Made by a program: the position numbers and the translations under genes. The notes under the pieces were generated by a model, which ran no database searches, was not told the origin of the DNA, and saw nothing but the letters and a program-made list of their open reading frames with translations. A stretch of DNA of 62,052 nucleotides from an uncultured Megasphaera sp. (GTDB lineage: Bacteria; Bacillota; Negativicutes; Veillonellales; Megasphaeraceae): NCBI GenBank assembly GCA_934202965.1, contig CAKPYN010000014.1, positions 1 through 62,052 on the forward strand, in the 5' to 3' direction. This document shows positions 44,407 through 53,384 of this stretch, one piece after another. Numbering within the stretch: the first letter of the stretch is position 1; every line of letters starts with the position of its first letter.

Positions 44407-45866
44407 TAGTCCAACCCTCCATCTGCCTGTTTTACTGCCAAAATAACGGCTTTGGCTTTATTTAAGCATTCTTGATATTCCTGCTGCGGTACACTGTCAG
44501 CAACAATTCCTGCCCCCGAACGAACAAACAACCTATGACCTTTTTTATATGCCAGCCGAATACCAATGCAAGTATCCATATTGCCGCGAAAATCAATATA
44601 GCCTATGGCTCCGCCATAAACGCCTCGTTTTTCCCGTTCCAGCTCATCAATAATCTGGCAAGCTCTGATTTTAGGAGCCCCGGACAAGGTACCTGCCGGC
44701 AACACGGAACCAATCGCATCAACGGCTGTTTTATCCTTGCAAATGGTGCTGCTGACAGTAGAACCAATATGCATGACATGAGAAAATCGAAGGACATTCA
44801 AATATTGTTCTACATGGACACTGCCAAATTCACTAACACGGCCTAAATCATTACGGCCCAAATCAACGAGCATGTTGTGTTCAGCTAATTCTTTTTCATT
44901 TTTTAATAATTCTTGTTCCAGCGTCTTATCATCTTCGGCAGTTTTACCTCTCGGTCGTGTTCCAGCCAAGGGAAATGTAAATAACTTGCCATCCTGTAAT
45001 CGTGTCAATGTTTCTGGAGAAGAACCGGCCAGTTCTATATCATCTCCTGCAAAATAGAACATATACGGCGATGGATTTAACGTTCGCAATACGCGATACG
45101 TATCAAACAAGCTGCCCGTTGCTTTCGCTTCCAGCCGATTAGATAAAACGACTTGAAAAATATCTCCTTCTCGAATATACTGTTTGCCTTTTTCCACCAT
45201 CTGGCAATAGGCATCTTCCTGAAACAATGGCTTAAATTCGCTTTGCAGCTGCAGCGGTTCCGGCTGTGCTTTTTCTCCATGGCGTATCAACTGTTCCATC
45301 TGTTCCAATTCCAACACGGCTTTATGATAATTTACTTCTAAATCGTCTAACCGCACATTAGCAATCAAAATAATCTTTTGTTTGAGATTATCGAAAACGA
45401 TAACTTTTTCAAAAAGAAGTAAATCATAATCAGGAATCTGTTCATCGTCATCAGCTTGCAGCTGCAAAGACGGTTCAACATACTTGATATAATCATATGA
45501 AAAATAACCAACCAATCCGCCGGTAAAATTAGGAAGTCCTTCAATACGCGGTGACGTATTATCTGCTAAAATTTGACGGATAAACGTATCAGGATGGGTT
45601 GTCTTCACCGTCACATCCGTTCCTGCTTTTAAATGTACCACATTGTCTTTACAAATAATTTCCATTTGCGGATCATAGCCAAGAAATGTATATCGTCCCC
45701 ACCGCTGTGAATCTTCCATACTTTCCAGCAAATAACACCGCGAACTAATATGTTTTAAAATTCGCAGTACTTCTACAGGCGTCCGCATATCCGCATATAT
45801 AGTCCGGCTAATTGGTACAACTTTATACGCCGGTGTATATTTTTTGAGTTCCTCTATCGTCATCAT
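44406..45866 (-). CDS. trpE: Anthranilate synthase component I
   Basis: 486 residues, chorismate-using enzyme and first gene of the operon. GGLVGYFSYD, FQVVLSNRLEA, LAGSSPETL, FPLAGTRPRGKT, DLGRNDLGRVSEFGSV, SGAPKIRACQII and the C-terminal AGAGIVADSVPQQEY belong to the TrpE/PabB family. The probable tryptophan-feedback element LLES near residue 49 (CYLLESMEDSQRWGRYTFLG) supports TrpE rather than PabB. GGAGG precedes the ATG. Confidence 0.95.
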   Translation of the reverse strand: MMTIEELKKYTPAYKVVPISRTIYADMRTPVEVLRILKHISSRCYLLESMEDSQRWGRYTFLGYDPQMEIICKDNVVHLKAGTDVTVKTTHPDTFIRQILADNTSPRIEGLPNFTGGLVGYFSYDYIKYVEPSLQLQADDDEQIPDYDLLLFEKVIVFDNLKQKIILIANVRLDDLEVNYHKAVLELEQMEQLIRHGEKAQPEPLQLQSEFKPLFQEDAYCQMVEKGKQYIREGDIFQVVLSNRLEAKATGSLFDTYRVLRTLNPSPYMFYFAGDDIELAGSSPETLTRLQDGKLFTFPLAGTRPRGKTAEDDKTLEQELLKNEKELAEHNMLVDLGRNDLGRVSEFGSVHVEQYLNVLRFSHVMHIGSTVSSTICKDKTAVDAIGSVLPAGTLSGAPKIRACQIIDELEREKRGVYGGAIGYIDFRGNMDTCIGIRLAYKKGHRLFVRSGAGIVADSVPQQEYQECLNKAKAVILAVKQADGGLD

Positions 45867-45888
45867 GCAGTTTCCTCCATACTAAACT

Positions 45889-46182
45889 AAAAAATCCGTC
45901 CATGACAAAGTCTAGGTTACTTGTCAAGGACGGATATATGCTCCGCGGTGCCACCTTGTTTTAGGATTTGACTCCTACTCTCGACGGAATACCATCATAT
46001 TCCCGGCAACTGACGTATGCCTTCACGTCGCAGAATACTCAGCCGTAGCTTTTGACTGCGCCCTCAGCGGTCCATTTAACGAGCTGCGTCGGCCGGTTCT
46101 CAGCACTCCGGTTCTCTGTGCGTGCACGTCATCGTTTTTACTTCCGCCTCAATGGTTTGCATGGACGATATGTATTTGTTGA
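45889..46182 (-). ncRNA. Tryptophan T-box leader of the trp operon
   Basis: A T-box riboswitch that reads uncharged tRNA. The T-box core AAGGTGGCACCGCGG lies at 45957-45943. In stem I the distal features are followed by AAA-UGG-ACC-GCUGAG, placing the specifier UGG (Trp) at 46074-46072. The tRNA-end contact UGGC fits a GCCA 3' end, as expected for tRNA-Trp. A terminator (stem 45894-45908 / 45921-45935, then T run) follows. Uncharged tRNA-Trp should stabilise the antiterminator and turn the operon on. Confidence 0.93.
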
Positions 46183-46187
46183 GCTGT

Positions 46188-46216
46188 ATATTACACTGTA
46201 TTTTTTGTATTGTCAA
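46188..46216 (-). promoter_or_regulatory. Promoter of the trp operon
   Basis: TTGACA (46216-46211), 17 bp, TAATAT (46193-46188) on the minus strand; transcription starts just before T-box stem I. Confidence 0.78.
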
Positions 46217-46384
46217 GAGTAGATGTATGTCCATTTGCAAGATAATCGTTTTACTTTTCAAAAATATATTAATTGTTTAGCATTTTTTTAATTAATACTT
46301 TAACATTATCGTTTCGCATAAAAAATACTCTGCCACTAGGTTATTTTACACTATACTCAACGTATTATTCATCATATTCCCCAA

Positions 46385-46428
46385 TAACAGATAAAGCGAA
46401 CGCTATGCAGCGTTCGCTTTATCTGTTA
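46385..46428 (-). terminator. Hairpin after the HAAAP permease gene
   Basis: A perfect 19-bp stem (46385-46403 / 46410-46428) with a 6-nt loop. The trailing T run is weak, but the placement 27 bp after the permease stop and before the trp promoter marks it as that gene's terminator. Confidence 0.75.
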
Positions 46429-46454
46429 CATGGAGATGTATGTATTAAAAGGGA

Positions 46455-47750
46455 TTAGAAAAATGCTAAAAATGGCGATACAATAAGCAAGATACCTGCG
46501 ATAACAATTAATACAAGGGCTATGCCTTTATATTTGTGCAGGGCCTGTACTTTATACACTAAATACGCCGGAATAATGCAAGCAATCAAGCCAAAAATAG
46601 GTCCGAGAAGGGTTAACAATTTTAATACCGGTGCATTGAGTACGATAGCACCCCAGGCTACAGCTACAGCAAATACTAAAATGCCGATCTGAACTACTTT
46701 TTCATTAATTTTGCTTTCCGGAATAAACCGCCGCAAGATATTCATAGCAATGCCATGACATGCTTCGCGGAATCCTAAGAATACACTGAAAAAAGCAGTC
46801 ATAACCGAGAAGATATTTAAAATCAGACTAAAAATTTTAACAGCACTGCCATCAAATCCACGCGCAACGATTGCCAACGCTGAAATATTCTGTGTATATG
46901 CCATCACAGCCTGCTCATGTCCCATTGCCAAATTAAAAGACATGGCGTACGAAAAAATAGTAATAAACAACACGCCAAACGCGATTTTCATCGCCCGCAT
47001 CGCTTTATATCGAGCCACGTGAATGGAGCGATTATGTGCCCGATAAGAAATAACCATGGGGCTAATGCTGGGAATAAACAATATGGACGTCAATGTAACA
47101 GGAAGCATGGCAATGGTATTTTTAATTAAATATCCTAAATCGGGGAAAACACCAATATTGGCTAAATTCCAATGCTGTACCATAATACCGCCTAAACAAA
47201 TAACGACTAACAATTTAGTCAATACCATCAGCGTAGATACACGGAACAGCAATTGTTCTCCTCGTGAAGCAATCACTACCATCAAGCAAATAATGATTAA
47301 CCCATAAAAGGGGTTGTTGGATAACAACGCATCTGTGACGCCGAAGGAATACAAAAACGCAGCACTATCATTGGTAATAGCCGTAGAATACATAAACACG
47401 CAGATTAAAATACTGAGAAAATATAAGATTCCTAAGAAAAATCCCCAGTTTTTTCCCAAATATCCACTAATAACACCTGGATAATCTTCACAACGCGGTG
47501 AATCTGCCAATGTGTTGATAAACAGCCGCTGCAGTAAATAAATCGCCGGGTAGGCAATAATGGCTGAAAACAAATATACCCATAGTCCAACCAGCCCAAC
47601 CTGAACTGGCAAAAAAACAATACCTGCACCGATAGCCATCCCGATGCTCATAATAATCCATCCCCAGTCTGTACTATCAAACCGTACAGCTGCTTTCCAT
47701 TCGACATCTGTCATTCCCGCCTGACGGGCAAGTACTGCTGATGAACTCAT
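46455..47750 (-). CDS. HAAAP-family amino-acid permease (SdaC/TdcC-like)
   Basis: 431 residues and about 11 hydrophobic segments. The first helix reads GWIIMSIGMAIGAGIVFLPVQVG, typical of the hydroxy/aromatic amino-acid permease family (serine, threonine, tyrosine or tryptophan transporters). SPRCEDYPGVISGYLGK and SISPMVISYR are further family regions. I start at ATG 47750, since AGGAGG is 8 nt before it but only 2 nt before the ATG at 47756. Its position directly upstream of trp hints at an aromatic substrate, but serine is equally typical of the family. Confidence 0.87.
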   Translation of the reverse strand: MSSSAVLARQAGMTDVEWKAAVRFDSTDWGWIIMSIGMAIGAGIVFLPVQVGLVGLWVYLFSAIIAYPAIYLLQRLFINTLADSPRCEDYPGVISGYLGKNWGFFLGILYFLSILICVFMYSTAITNDSAAFLYSFGVTDALLSNNPFYGLIIICLMVVIASRGEQLLFRVSTLMVLTKLLVVICLGGIMVQHWNLANIGVFPDLGYLIKNTIAMLPVTLTSILFIPSISPMVISYRAHNRSIHVARYKAMRAMKIAFGVLFITIFSYAMSFNLAMGHEQAVMAYTQNISALAIVARGFDGSAVKIFSLILNIFSVMTAFFSVFLGFREACHGIAMNILRRFIPESKINEKVVQIGILVFAVAVAWGAIVLNAPVLKLLTLLGPIFGLIACIIPAYLVYKVQALHKYKGIALVLIVIAGILLIVSPFLAFF

Positions 47751-47935
47751 ATTCATTACCTCCTAAACTTGTTATACACGACCAACGATACGATTACCCA
47801 ATGTCTTTTCTTACAAAACAACCTTGCACATGTGGCTGCTGTTCGGAGTTCCGCTCGTGATATAGCCTTGAAATAAAATTTTTAAGTTTATCGTCGGCGT
47901 ATCTCCTTTTACTAAAACGTTTATTCTTTAAATTT

Positions 47936-47964
47936 AGTATATCACGCTGTATATTAAATGTAAA
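47936..47964 (-). promoter_or_regulatory. Promoter of the HAAAP permease gene
   Basis: TTTACA (47964-47959), 17 bp, TATACT (47941-47936) on the minus strand. It creates an unusually long leader (about 175 nt) that contains GGCU...AGCC and CGGA-ACU-CCG pairings and an early AAAAGGAGAUA without a following ATG. Confidence 0.65.
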
Positions 47965-48374
47965 ATACGCATTAATCAATTTTGTTTTTATCATCATTAA
48001 GGCGCTCTATCTCATTTTTAAGATACTATATATTTTTTTACATGCTGTATGTATTTTAAAATGTCTTTTTAGAAAAGACTATCTGACGAGATTTTATTTA
48101 TATTTTATTTTTTATTTATATCTATAGTTACAATATGTATTTATAGACATATCAATTCTTTCTATATATTAGTTACTCTCTTTAGTTTTACAATGAATCC
48201 TATGGCAACCATATGCATGAATCATATCATCTTATATGAAATATATTTTCCATTATTTTGTATGTTTATTCTATAGGATTTTTATGTATTTTTTCTTCTA
48301 CGTTTTTATAATTGCTAAATACGAATAATATATATGATATACGGTAAATACTATTTAATAGCTATTGGGCAAAC
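47965..48374. other. AT-rich spacer without genes
   Basis: About 400 bp of very AT-rich sequence with no open frame that has a ribosome site. A short stem GTCTTTT-TAG-AAAAGAC lies near 48064-48080. I see no promoter-terminator pair that would define a small RNA. Confidence 0.5.
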
Positions 48375-48431
48375 AAAAAACAGACAAGTTCTTCTCTACC
48401 ACAATGGGTATAGAAGAACCTGTCTGTTTTA
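48375..48431 (-). terminator. Terminator of the 2-oxoacid oxidoreductase operon
   Basis: AAAACAGACA-GTTCTTCT pairs with AGAAGAAC-TGTCTGTTTT over about 18 bp with single bulges. T run follows on both strands. Confidence 0.85.
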
Positions 48432-48465
48432 TCTACCATGCAAAAAGGATAACGTAGTTATGTCT

Positions 48466-49005
48466 CTATTTAGTTACGCATTCGATACCGCGATGAAGGG
48501 CATCCATATTTAATGGAACGAGTTTCGCTTTTTTACCGGTAAACATTTCATGAATCATGTTTTCAATGGTTTCTACTTTTAATACATTCGTCGAGCCTAC
48601 ATATGCACCCAGCATAACCATATTGCTAACTTTTGAATTGCCTAATTCTCTGGCAATATCATCACAAGGAACATAATATACTGACACATCGTCACGATCT
48701 ACTTTATCCGGCACAATGCTGCTGTTAATAAAAATCGTACCGCCTGGCTGTACTTGGGGTCCAAACTTAGCCAAGGCCGCCCGATTCATGACTACAATTT
48801 CCGAAGGATGTTCTACAAGCGGGGAACCAATACGGTCATCACTGAGAATAACAGTACAGTTTGCTGTGCCGCCACGCATTTCTGGGCCATAAGACGGTAC
48901 CCATGAAACCTGCAAATCTTCTGCTACACCTGCTTCAACTAAGTTTTTACCAATGGACATAACGCCCTGGCCGCCAAAACCGGAGAGGATTACTTCATGT
49001 TTCAT
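48466..49005 (-). CDS. 2-oxoacid:ferredoxin oxidoreductase, gamma subunit
   Basis: 179 residues. The start EVILSGFGGQGVMSIGKNL is the family hallmark; VSWVPSYGPEMRGGTANCTV follows. With the alpha, beta and ferredoxin-like subunits it forms an enzyme that decarboxylates a 2-oxoacid to an acyl-CoA and reduces ferredoxin. Last gene of the operon, one base after the beta gene. Confidence 0.92.
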   Translation of the reverse strand: MKHEVILSGFGGQGVMSIGKNLVEAGVAEDLQVSWVPSYGPEMRGGTANCTVILSDDRIGSPLVEHPSEIVVMNRAALAKFGPQVQPGGTIFINSSIVPDKVDRDDVSVYYVPCDDIARELGNSKVSNMVMLGAYVGSTNVLKVETIENMIHEMFTGKKAKLVPLNMDALHRGIECVTK

Positions 49006-49006
49006 T

Positions 49007-49750
49007 TTATTTCACCTCCGTATCTTTAATTACGCCGAGAGGATAATATGCTGCCATGTTGTCCATAAGCCATTTATTGGCTTCATGAATATCCATGCCC
49101 CAGTTCGTCGGACATGCCGACAATACTTCAATGAACGTAAAACCGTCACCATTCATCTGACGTTCAAATGCTTTTTTTATCGCTTTCTTTGCTTTCATTA
49201 AATGGGGAATATCCACAACACAAACACGTTCTGCATATACTAATCCATCCAGCGTAGAAAGCATTTCAGCAACCCGCATCGGCATACCTGCCTGCTGTAC
49301 AGTCCGTCCCAGCGGTGCCGTTGTCGCCGTTTGGCCGATTAAGGTTGTCGGTGCCATTTGGCCGCCTGTCATGCCGTAGATAGCATTATTAATAAAGATT
49401 GTCGTAAATTTTTCACCGCGCATGGCTGCATGCACGATTTCAGCTGCGCCAATAGAAGCTAAATCCCCATCACCTTGATAGGTAAATACCGGTACATCCG
49501 GATGCGTCCGTTTGACAGCCGTTGCAACTGCCGGTGCACGTCCATGAGAAGCTTCAATCATATCACAAGCAAAATAATTGCCGGCAAAAACTGAACAGCC
49601 AACGGGGCAGACACCGATAGTCGTATCAATAGCACCCATTTCTTCAATCGTTTCTGCCACTAGTTTGTGTACAATACCATGGCTGCAGCCGGGGCAATAA
49701 TGTAATTCTGTATCTTGTAAGCCTTTTGACTTGGTATATATCGTCTTCAT
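49007..49750 (-). CDS. 2-oxoacid:ferredoxin oxidoreductase, beta (TPP-binding) subunit
   Basis: 247 residues. YCPGCSHGIVHKL contains the FeS/TPP-associated Cys motif, CPVGCSVFAG follows, and the TPP-Mg motif GDGDLASIGAAE to NNAIYGMTGGQMAPTT is complete. This subunit carries the thiamine diphosphate at which decarboxylation occurs. One base separates it from the alpha gene. Confidence 0.93.
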   Translation of the reverse strand: MKTIYTKSKGLQDTELHYCPGCSHGIVHKLVAETIEEMGAIDTTIGVCPVGCSVFAGNYFACDMIEASHGRAPAVATAVKRTHPDVPVFTYQGDGDLASIGAAEIVHAAMRGEKFTTIFINNAIYGMTGGQMAPTTLIGQTATTAPLGRTVQQAGMPMRVAEMLSTLDGLVYAERVCVVDIPHLMKAKKAIKKAFERQMNGDGFTFIEVLSACPTNWGMDIHEANKWLMDNMAAYYPLGVIKDTEVK

Positions 49751-49751
49751 A

Positions 49752-50831
49752 TTACTTTACCTCCCCTAGTGCTTTTTCTGCCGCTGCTTCAAGTTCAGAT
49801 ACTGTTGGTATAACACCGCCGTATCGTCCATAGAAGCGAACCGGTTTCCTTTCTGCCACAGCCAGATTGACATCATCTAGCATCTGGCCTGTGCTCATTT
49901 CTACATCCAAAATTACTTTTACTGATTCTTGTTCAGCAATTTCCCGTAACCGTTTGCTTGGGAACGGCCACAATGTAATCGGACGAAATACACCGGCTTT
50001 AATGCCTTTAGCACGCAGATTTTCTGCTACAGTAATGGCAATGCGCGCTGGTGTTCCGTATGCCGTAATCAATACTTCTGCATCTTCTGTCATTACTTCT
50101 TCAAAACGCACTTCATTCTTTTCAATTTCATGATACGTATTCAAAAGTTCAATATTATGATTTTCACAGTCATGTGCATCTATGAGAAGTGAATTGATGA
50201 AATTATTATGTTCCCGTCCTTTACGACCGCTGGATGCCCATGTTTTCGGCGGCAGCTGCCGTTTTTTCACATCATGCCAAACAATAGGTTCCATCATTTG
50301 TCCAATCAAACCGTCTGCTAAGACAACGACAGGCGTTCTGTATTGGTCGGCAATATCAAATGCTTCCTGCACAAGGTCCACGGCTTCCTGCAAATTAGCC
50401 GGTGCTAATACGGGGGTACGATAATCCCCATTGCCGCCGCCGCGCGTAGCTTGGAAATAGTCAGCCTGCGATGGCTGGATAGATCCTAATCCCGGACCAC
50501 CGCGCATTACATTAACAATAACTGCCGGCAGTTTAGCACCTGCCATATAACTGATGCCTTCTTGTTTAAGGCTTACGCCTGGGGATGACGAAGATGTCAT
50601 AGCCCGTACGCCTGTAGCTGCTGCGCCGTATACCATATTAATCGCGGCAACTTCTGATTCTGCCTGAACAAATACGCCTCCTGCCTGCGGCATTTTTAAA
50701 GACATGTATTCAGGAATTTCATTCTGCGGGGTAATGGGATACCCAAAAAATCCACGACAGCCGGCACGAATAGCGGCTTCTGCAATAGCTTCACTGCCTT
50801 TCCAAATTTCTCGTTTCATAGAAAAGTCCAC
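49752..50831 (-). CDS. vorB: 2-oxoacid:ferredoxin oxidoreductase, alpha subunit (VorB/KorA type)
   Basis: 359 residues. The sequence EAAIRAGCRGFFGYPITPQNEIPEY, AESEVAAINMVYGAAATGVRAMTSSSSPG and RGGPGLGSIQPSQADYFQATRGGG is close to proteins named VorB (3-methyl-2-oxobutanoate:ferredoxin oxidoreductase) in anaerobes. Branched-chain 2-oxoacids, derived from Val, Leu and Ile, are thus the likely substrates; 2-oxoglutarate (KorA) is the alternative. Confidence 0.9.
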   Translation of the reverse strand: MDFSMKREIWKGSEAIAEAAIRAGCRGFFGYPITPQNEIPEYMSLKMPQAGGVFVQAESEVAAINMVYGAAATGVRAMTSSSSPGVSLKQEGISYMAGAKLPAVIVNVMRGGPGLGSIQPSQADYFQATRGGGNGDYRTPVLAPANLQEAVDLVQEAFDIADQYRTPVVVLADGLIGQMMEPIVWHDVKKRQLPPKTWASSGRKGREHNNFINSLLIDAHDCENHNIELLNTYHEIEKNEVRFEEVMTEDAEVLITAYGTPARIAITVAENLRAKGIKAGVFRPITLWPFPSKRLREIAEQESVKVILDVEMSTGQMLDDVNLAVAERKPVRFYGRYGGVIPTVSELEAAAEKALGEVK

Positions 50832-50839
50832 TCCTTTTC

Positions 50840-51052
50840 TCAGTCGTCTTTTTCAATCGTAATAATCGAATCTGGACAAATTCTTGCACAGCTTGCGCAT
50901 CCAATGCACAACGATTCATCTGTACATGATGCAGGACGGTATCCTTTAATGTTCGTTCCTTCTTCCAACGCCAGAATTTGTTTGGGACAAACCGTGATAC
51001 ATAAGCCGCATCCTTTACACCGTTCTTTTCTAAAGGTCAAATGCATTGCCAT
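50840..51052 (-). CDS. Ferredoxin-like delta subunit, two 4Fe-4S clusters
   Basis: 70 residues from ATG 51052, placed 9 nt after GGAG; the TTG two codons earlier is too close to that site. Two canonical motifs, CKGCGLCITVCP and CIGCASCARICP, bind 4Fe-4S clusters that take electrons from the TPP subunit. The gene precedes the alpha subunit by 8 bp. Confidence 0.92.
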   Translation of the reverse strand: MAMHLTFRKERCKGCGLCITVCPKQILALEEGTNIKGYRPASCTDESLCIGCASCARICPDSIITIEKDD

Positions 51053-51080
51053 ATCCAAACGCTCCTTTCTGCTACATTGC

Positions 51081-51761
51081 TTACTCCCAAGGCTTTTTCA
51101 TATACAACTTCATAGGAAACACGGGATGTATAAAATCCGAAACCTGTTTTGTCAGCCATTCTGGTATGGTATGACAAACAACGGGAATTCCGGTACGTAC
51201 CGATACGTTCTCAACTAAGGCTACACCTAAACGAATATCCTCCGGTTCTGTCAATTGACAACAATGCGTATTATTAACCAATCCATCAATAGACATACCT
51301 GCTGCTTTTTCAATTCGTTTAATATAAGCTGCTGCTTTTTCCGGTGTATCCGATAAGGGTCTGTTGCCGTTTACTACACACAACACCCTAGCGTTACATG
51401 CCGCCAACTGCTGCCGATATCTTGCCAACACTCTGGCTCCTGATGGATCGCCGCCAATATCCAATATGCCATACATCTCCGGATTGTCAAACAATACACT
51501 TACATCCGGGGGCATAGACGGCAAATCTGCATCCATATGCGCCTGTGAACTAGCAATCAGCCTGCCGCCAGCTTGTTCCAAGGCATGTTTGCAGTCTCGC
51601 GAACGAAAATAAGGATCTACGACATCTAAATCTGCTAATGAAAATGTATAGCCCCTTCTTCCCAACTCCATTGCCATATTCACAGCTACTTCTGTTTTTC
51701 CGCTGCCAAAGTGTCCTACCAGTACAGTGAGTCGAGCTGCATCTATCCAATCCTTGCCCAT
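51081..51761 (-). CDS. P-loop ATPase of the MinD/CobQ type, first gene of the oxidoreductase operon
   Basis: 226 residues from ATG 51761 (GAGGTG about 8 nt upstream). Walker A is VGHFGSGKTEVAVNMA; a switch region DLDVVDPYFRSRD resembles MinD/ParA-type proteins, and Walker B is YGILDIGGDPSGARVL. NNTHCCQLT and the C-terminal PEWL segment are unassigned. It is 28 bp upstream of the ferredoxin subunit gene. Such ATPases could assist cofactor or cluster insertion; the role is inference. Confidence 0.8.
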   Translation of the reverse strand: MGKDWIDAARLTVLVGHFGSGKTEVAVNMAMELGRRGYTFSLADLDVVDPYFRSRDCKHALEQAGGRLIASSQAHMDADLPSMPPDVSVLFDNPEMYGILDIGGDPSGARVLARYRQQLAACNARVLCVVNGNRPLSDTPEKAAAYIKRIEKAAGMSIDGLVNNTHCCQLTEPEDIRLGVALVENVSVRTGIPVVCHTIPEWLTKQVSDFIHPVFPMKLYMKKPWE

Positions 51762-51908
51762 ATACATGCACCTCTTTTACCATAAACCTTTTATTCTAAT
51801 GAATTTCACATTAAAACTTATGATCGTAAAATCTGTATTCCATATTTCTTGCCGATGTCCTGTGTTAGACTTAAAATTCATATTTGTCATGACTATTTGT
51901 TATTTATA

Positions 51909-51937
51909 TTATAACTAACTTTTTTTCTATCCGCAAG
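51909..51937 (-). promoter_or_regulatory. Promoter of the ATPase/oxidoreductase operon
   Basis: TTGCGG (51937-51932), 17 bp, TATAAT (51914-51909) on the minus strand. About 140 nt of unassigned leader follow. The rest of the gap to 52032 is AT-rich and empty. Confidence 0.65.
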
Positions 51938-52032
51938 AGAGTTTCAAGTAAAACGTTCATCTTATTCTTAATTTGTCTATCATCTTATGCACCTATGCAA
52001 AAATAGCATTTTTAATCATTACATATATTAAT

Positions 52033-52078
52033 AAAAAGATTCCCAACAGTCGCACATCATATCGACTATTAGGAATCT
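52033..52078 (-). terminator. Terminator of the alarmone synthetase/two-component operon
   Basis: AGATTCCCAACAGTCG (52037-52052) pairs with CGACTATTAGGAATCT (52063-52078) with two wobble/mismatch positions; the minus strand continues in TTTTTATT. Confidence 0.8.
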
Positions 52079-52109
52079 AAGCAACATCTTAAATTATTGC
52101 TGCATATCG

Positions 52110-53381
52110 TTATGAAATTCGTATGGTAAAAATAATCGTATCTTTTTTATAATCCACTTGAATTTTTCCTTTTAAAAGTTGTGCCAATTCTTCTGCCATC
52201 GACAAGCCAATGCCATATCCGGATTTTTTACTATTATGGGATTCATCACCTCGATAAAATCGTTCAAAAAAATGAGAAAAATCCATATGCGCACCTTCAG
52301 CATATGTATTGGCAATCGCTACCACTGCCCCCTTATGTTTTTTAGCCGTTGTTACGGTAATATCAATCAATCCGTTATCATCACAGTATTTAACAGCATT
52401 ATCCATAAAAATATTAATTAGTGTATATAATCTCTTTTCATCAGAACGAACAGAAATATTCGGCTCAATATGACATACGAGCTGTTTTTTCTGATCGGCT
52501 ATCATCGTTCGAAACGATTCGGCAATATTGCTTGCTATGCTGGATACATTGACCTCTTCCCAGCAAATTTCTTGTTTCTCCTCACTCATTTTGGATAATA
52601 TAATCAAGTCGTTAATCAGTTTAGATAGCCGCTGTACTTGCTTTAGTATATTTTCTGTCCATTCACTTTTACCGCTAATCATTTCCAATGCTTCTGTATT
52701 TGCTGAAATAATCGCAATCGGTGTTTTTAATTCATGACCGGCATTGGTAATAAACCGTTTTTGATTTTCCATATTATGTACAAATGGCTGAATGGCCAAA
52801 TTGCATAATGCCACCAGTATCATCACGTACAATATAATACAAACTAAGCCAAACCAAAGGGAATTACGCAAAAAAGAATGTATCGCTGCCATATCTCGCG
52901 TACAGTCCAAAACTGCAATTAGATACGAACCATCTTCATGCGGCACTATCATATAGGCATACGTTGCCCGTTCTTTCTTGAAAAATCCCTGCATCGTATT
53001 ATCTTTTATAGCCGCCTGAATCGTCGTACGAGCATATTCAATCGCTTCCGTTTCAGTAAACGACGCAATATTTTTAATATTAATATTTTTTGCATAGCCA
53101 TTACTATCTACTAATACACTGAAAAAACGCACTTGATACGAAAATTCCGGCGTATCATCTGTCCAAGACGGCTCATCAAACCAGCTGTGATTCGCAGTGC
53201 TTTCTTTTTTAGGCAAGTGACCGTCATTATGGCAGATATACGTCAACACAGACATGACCTGTGATTCCATCCGTGTGTACGTAATGACATTAATCAATCC
53301 CAAGGCACCGACAACAATAATGACGACGCCTATGGTTGCTATCAAAATAAATTTACGGCGAAGTTTTTTAACCATATTCAT
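52110..53381 (-). CDS. Membrane sensor histidine kinase
   Basis: 423 residues. Helix 1 (about 10-30) and helix 2 (about 178-200) flank an extracytoplasmic sensor domain of about 145 residues with an ATYAYMIVPHEDGSYLIAVLD region. The phosphoacceptor His is in FITNAGHELKTPIAII, the N box in FMDNAVKYC, and the ATP-lid G box in SGYGIGLSMAEELA. It follows the response regulator by 3 bp. The stimulus is unknown. Confidence 0.93.
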   Translation of the reverse strand: MNMVKKLRRKFILIATIGVVIIVVGALGLINVITYTRMESQVMSVLTYICHNDGHLPKKESTANHSWFDEPSWTDDTPEFSYQVRFFSVLVDSNGYAKNINIKNIASFTETEAIEYARTTIQAAIKDNTMQGFFKKERATYAYMIVPHEDGSYLIAVLDCTRDMAAIHSFLRNSLWFGLVCIILYVMILVALCNLAIQPFVHNMENQKRFITNAGHELKTPIAIISANTEALEMISGKSEWTENILKQVQRLSKLINDLIILSKMSEEKQEICWEEVNVSSIASNIAESFRTMIADQKKQLVCHIEPNISVRSDEKRLYTLINIFMDNAVKYCDDNGLIDITVTTAKKHKGAVVAIANTYAEGAHMDFSHFFERFYRGDESHNSKKSGYGIGLSMAEELAQLLKGKIQVDYKKDTIIFTIRIS

Positions 53382-53384
53382 AGG

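Noticed and set aside
47794..47997. 67-codon minus-strand frame upstream of the HAAAP permease
   Set aside because: It has no ribosome site at its start and spans the permease promoter, so it is not a plausible gene.
48006..48374. Small RNA in the AT-rich spacer
   Set aside because: No paired promoter and terminator; only a 7-bp stem near 48064.
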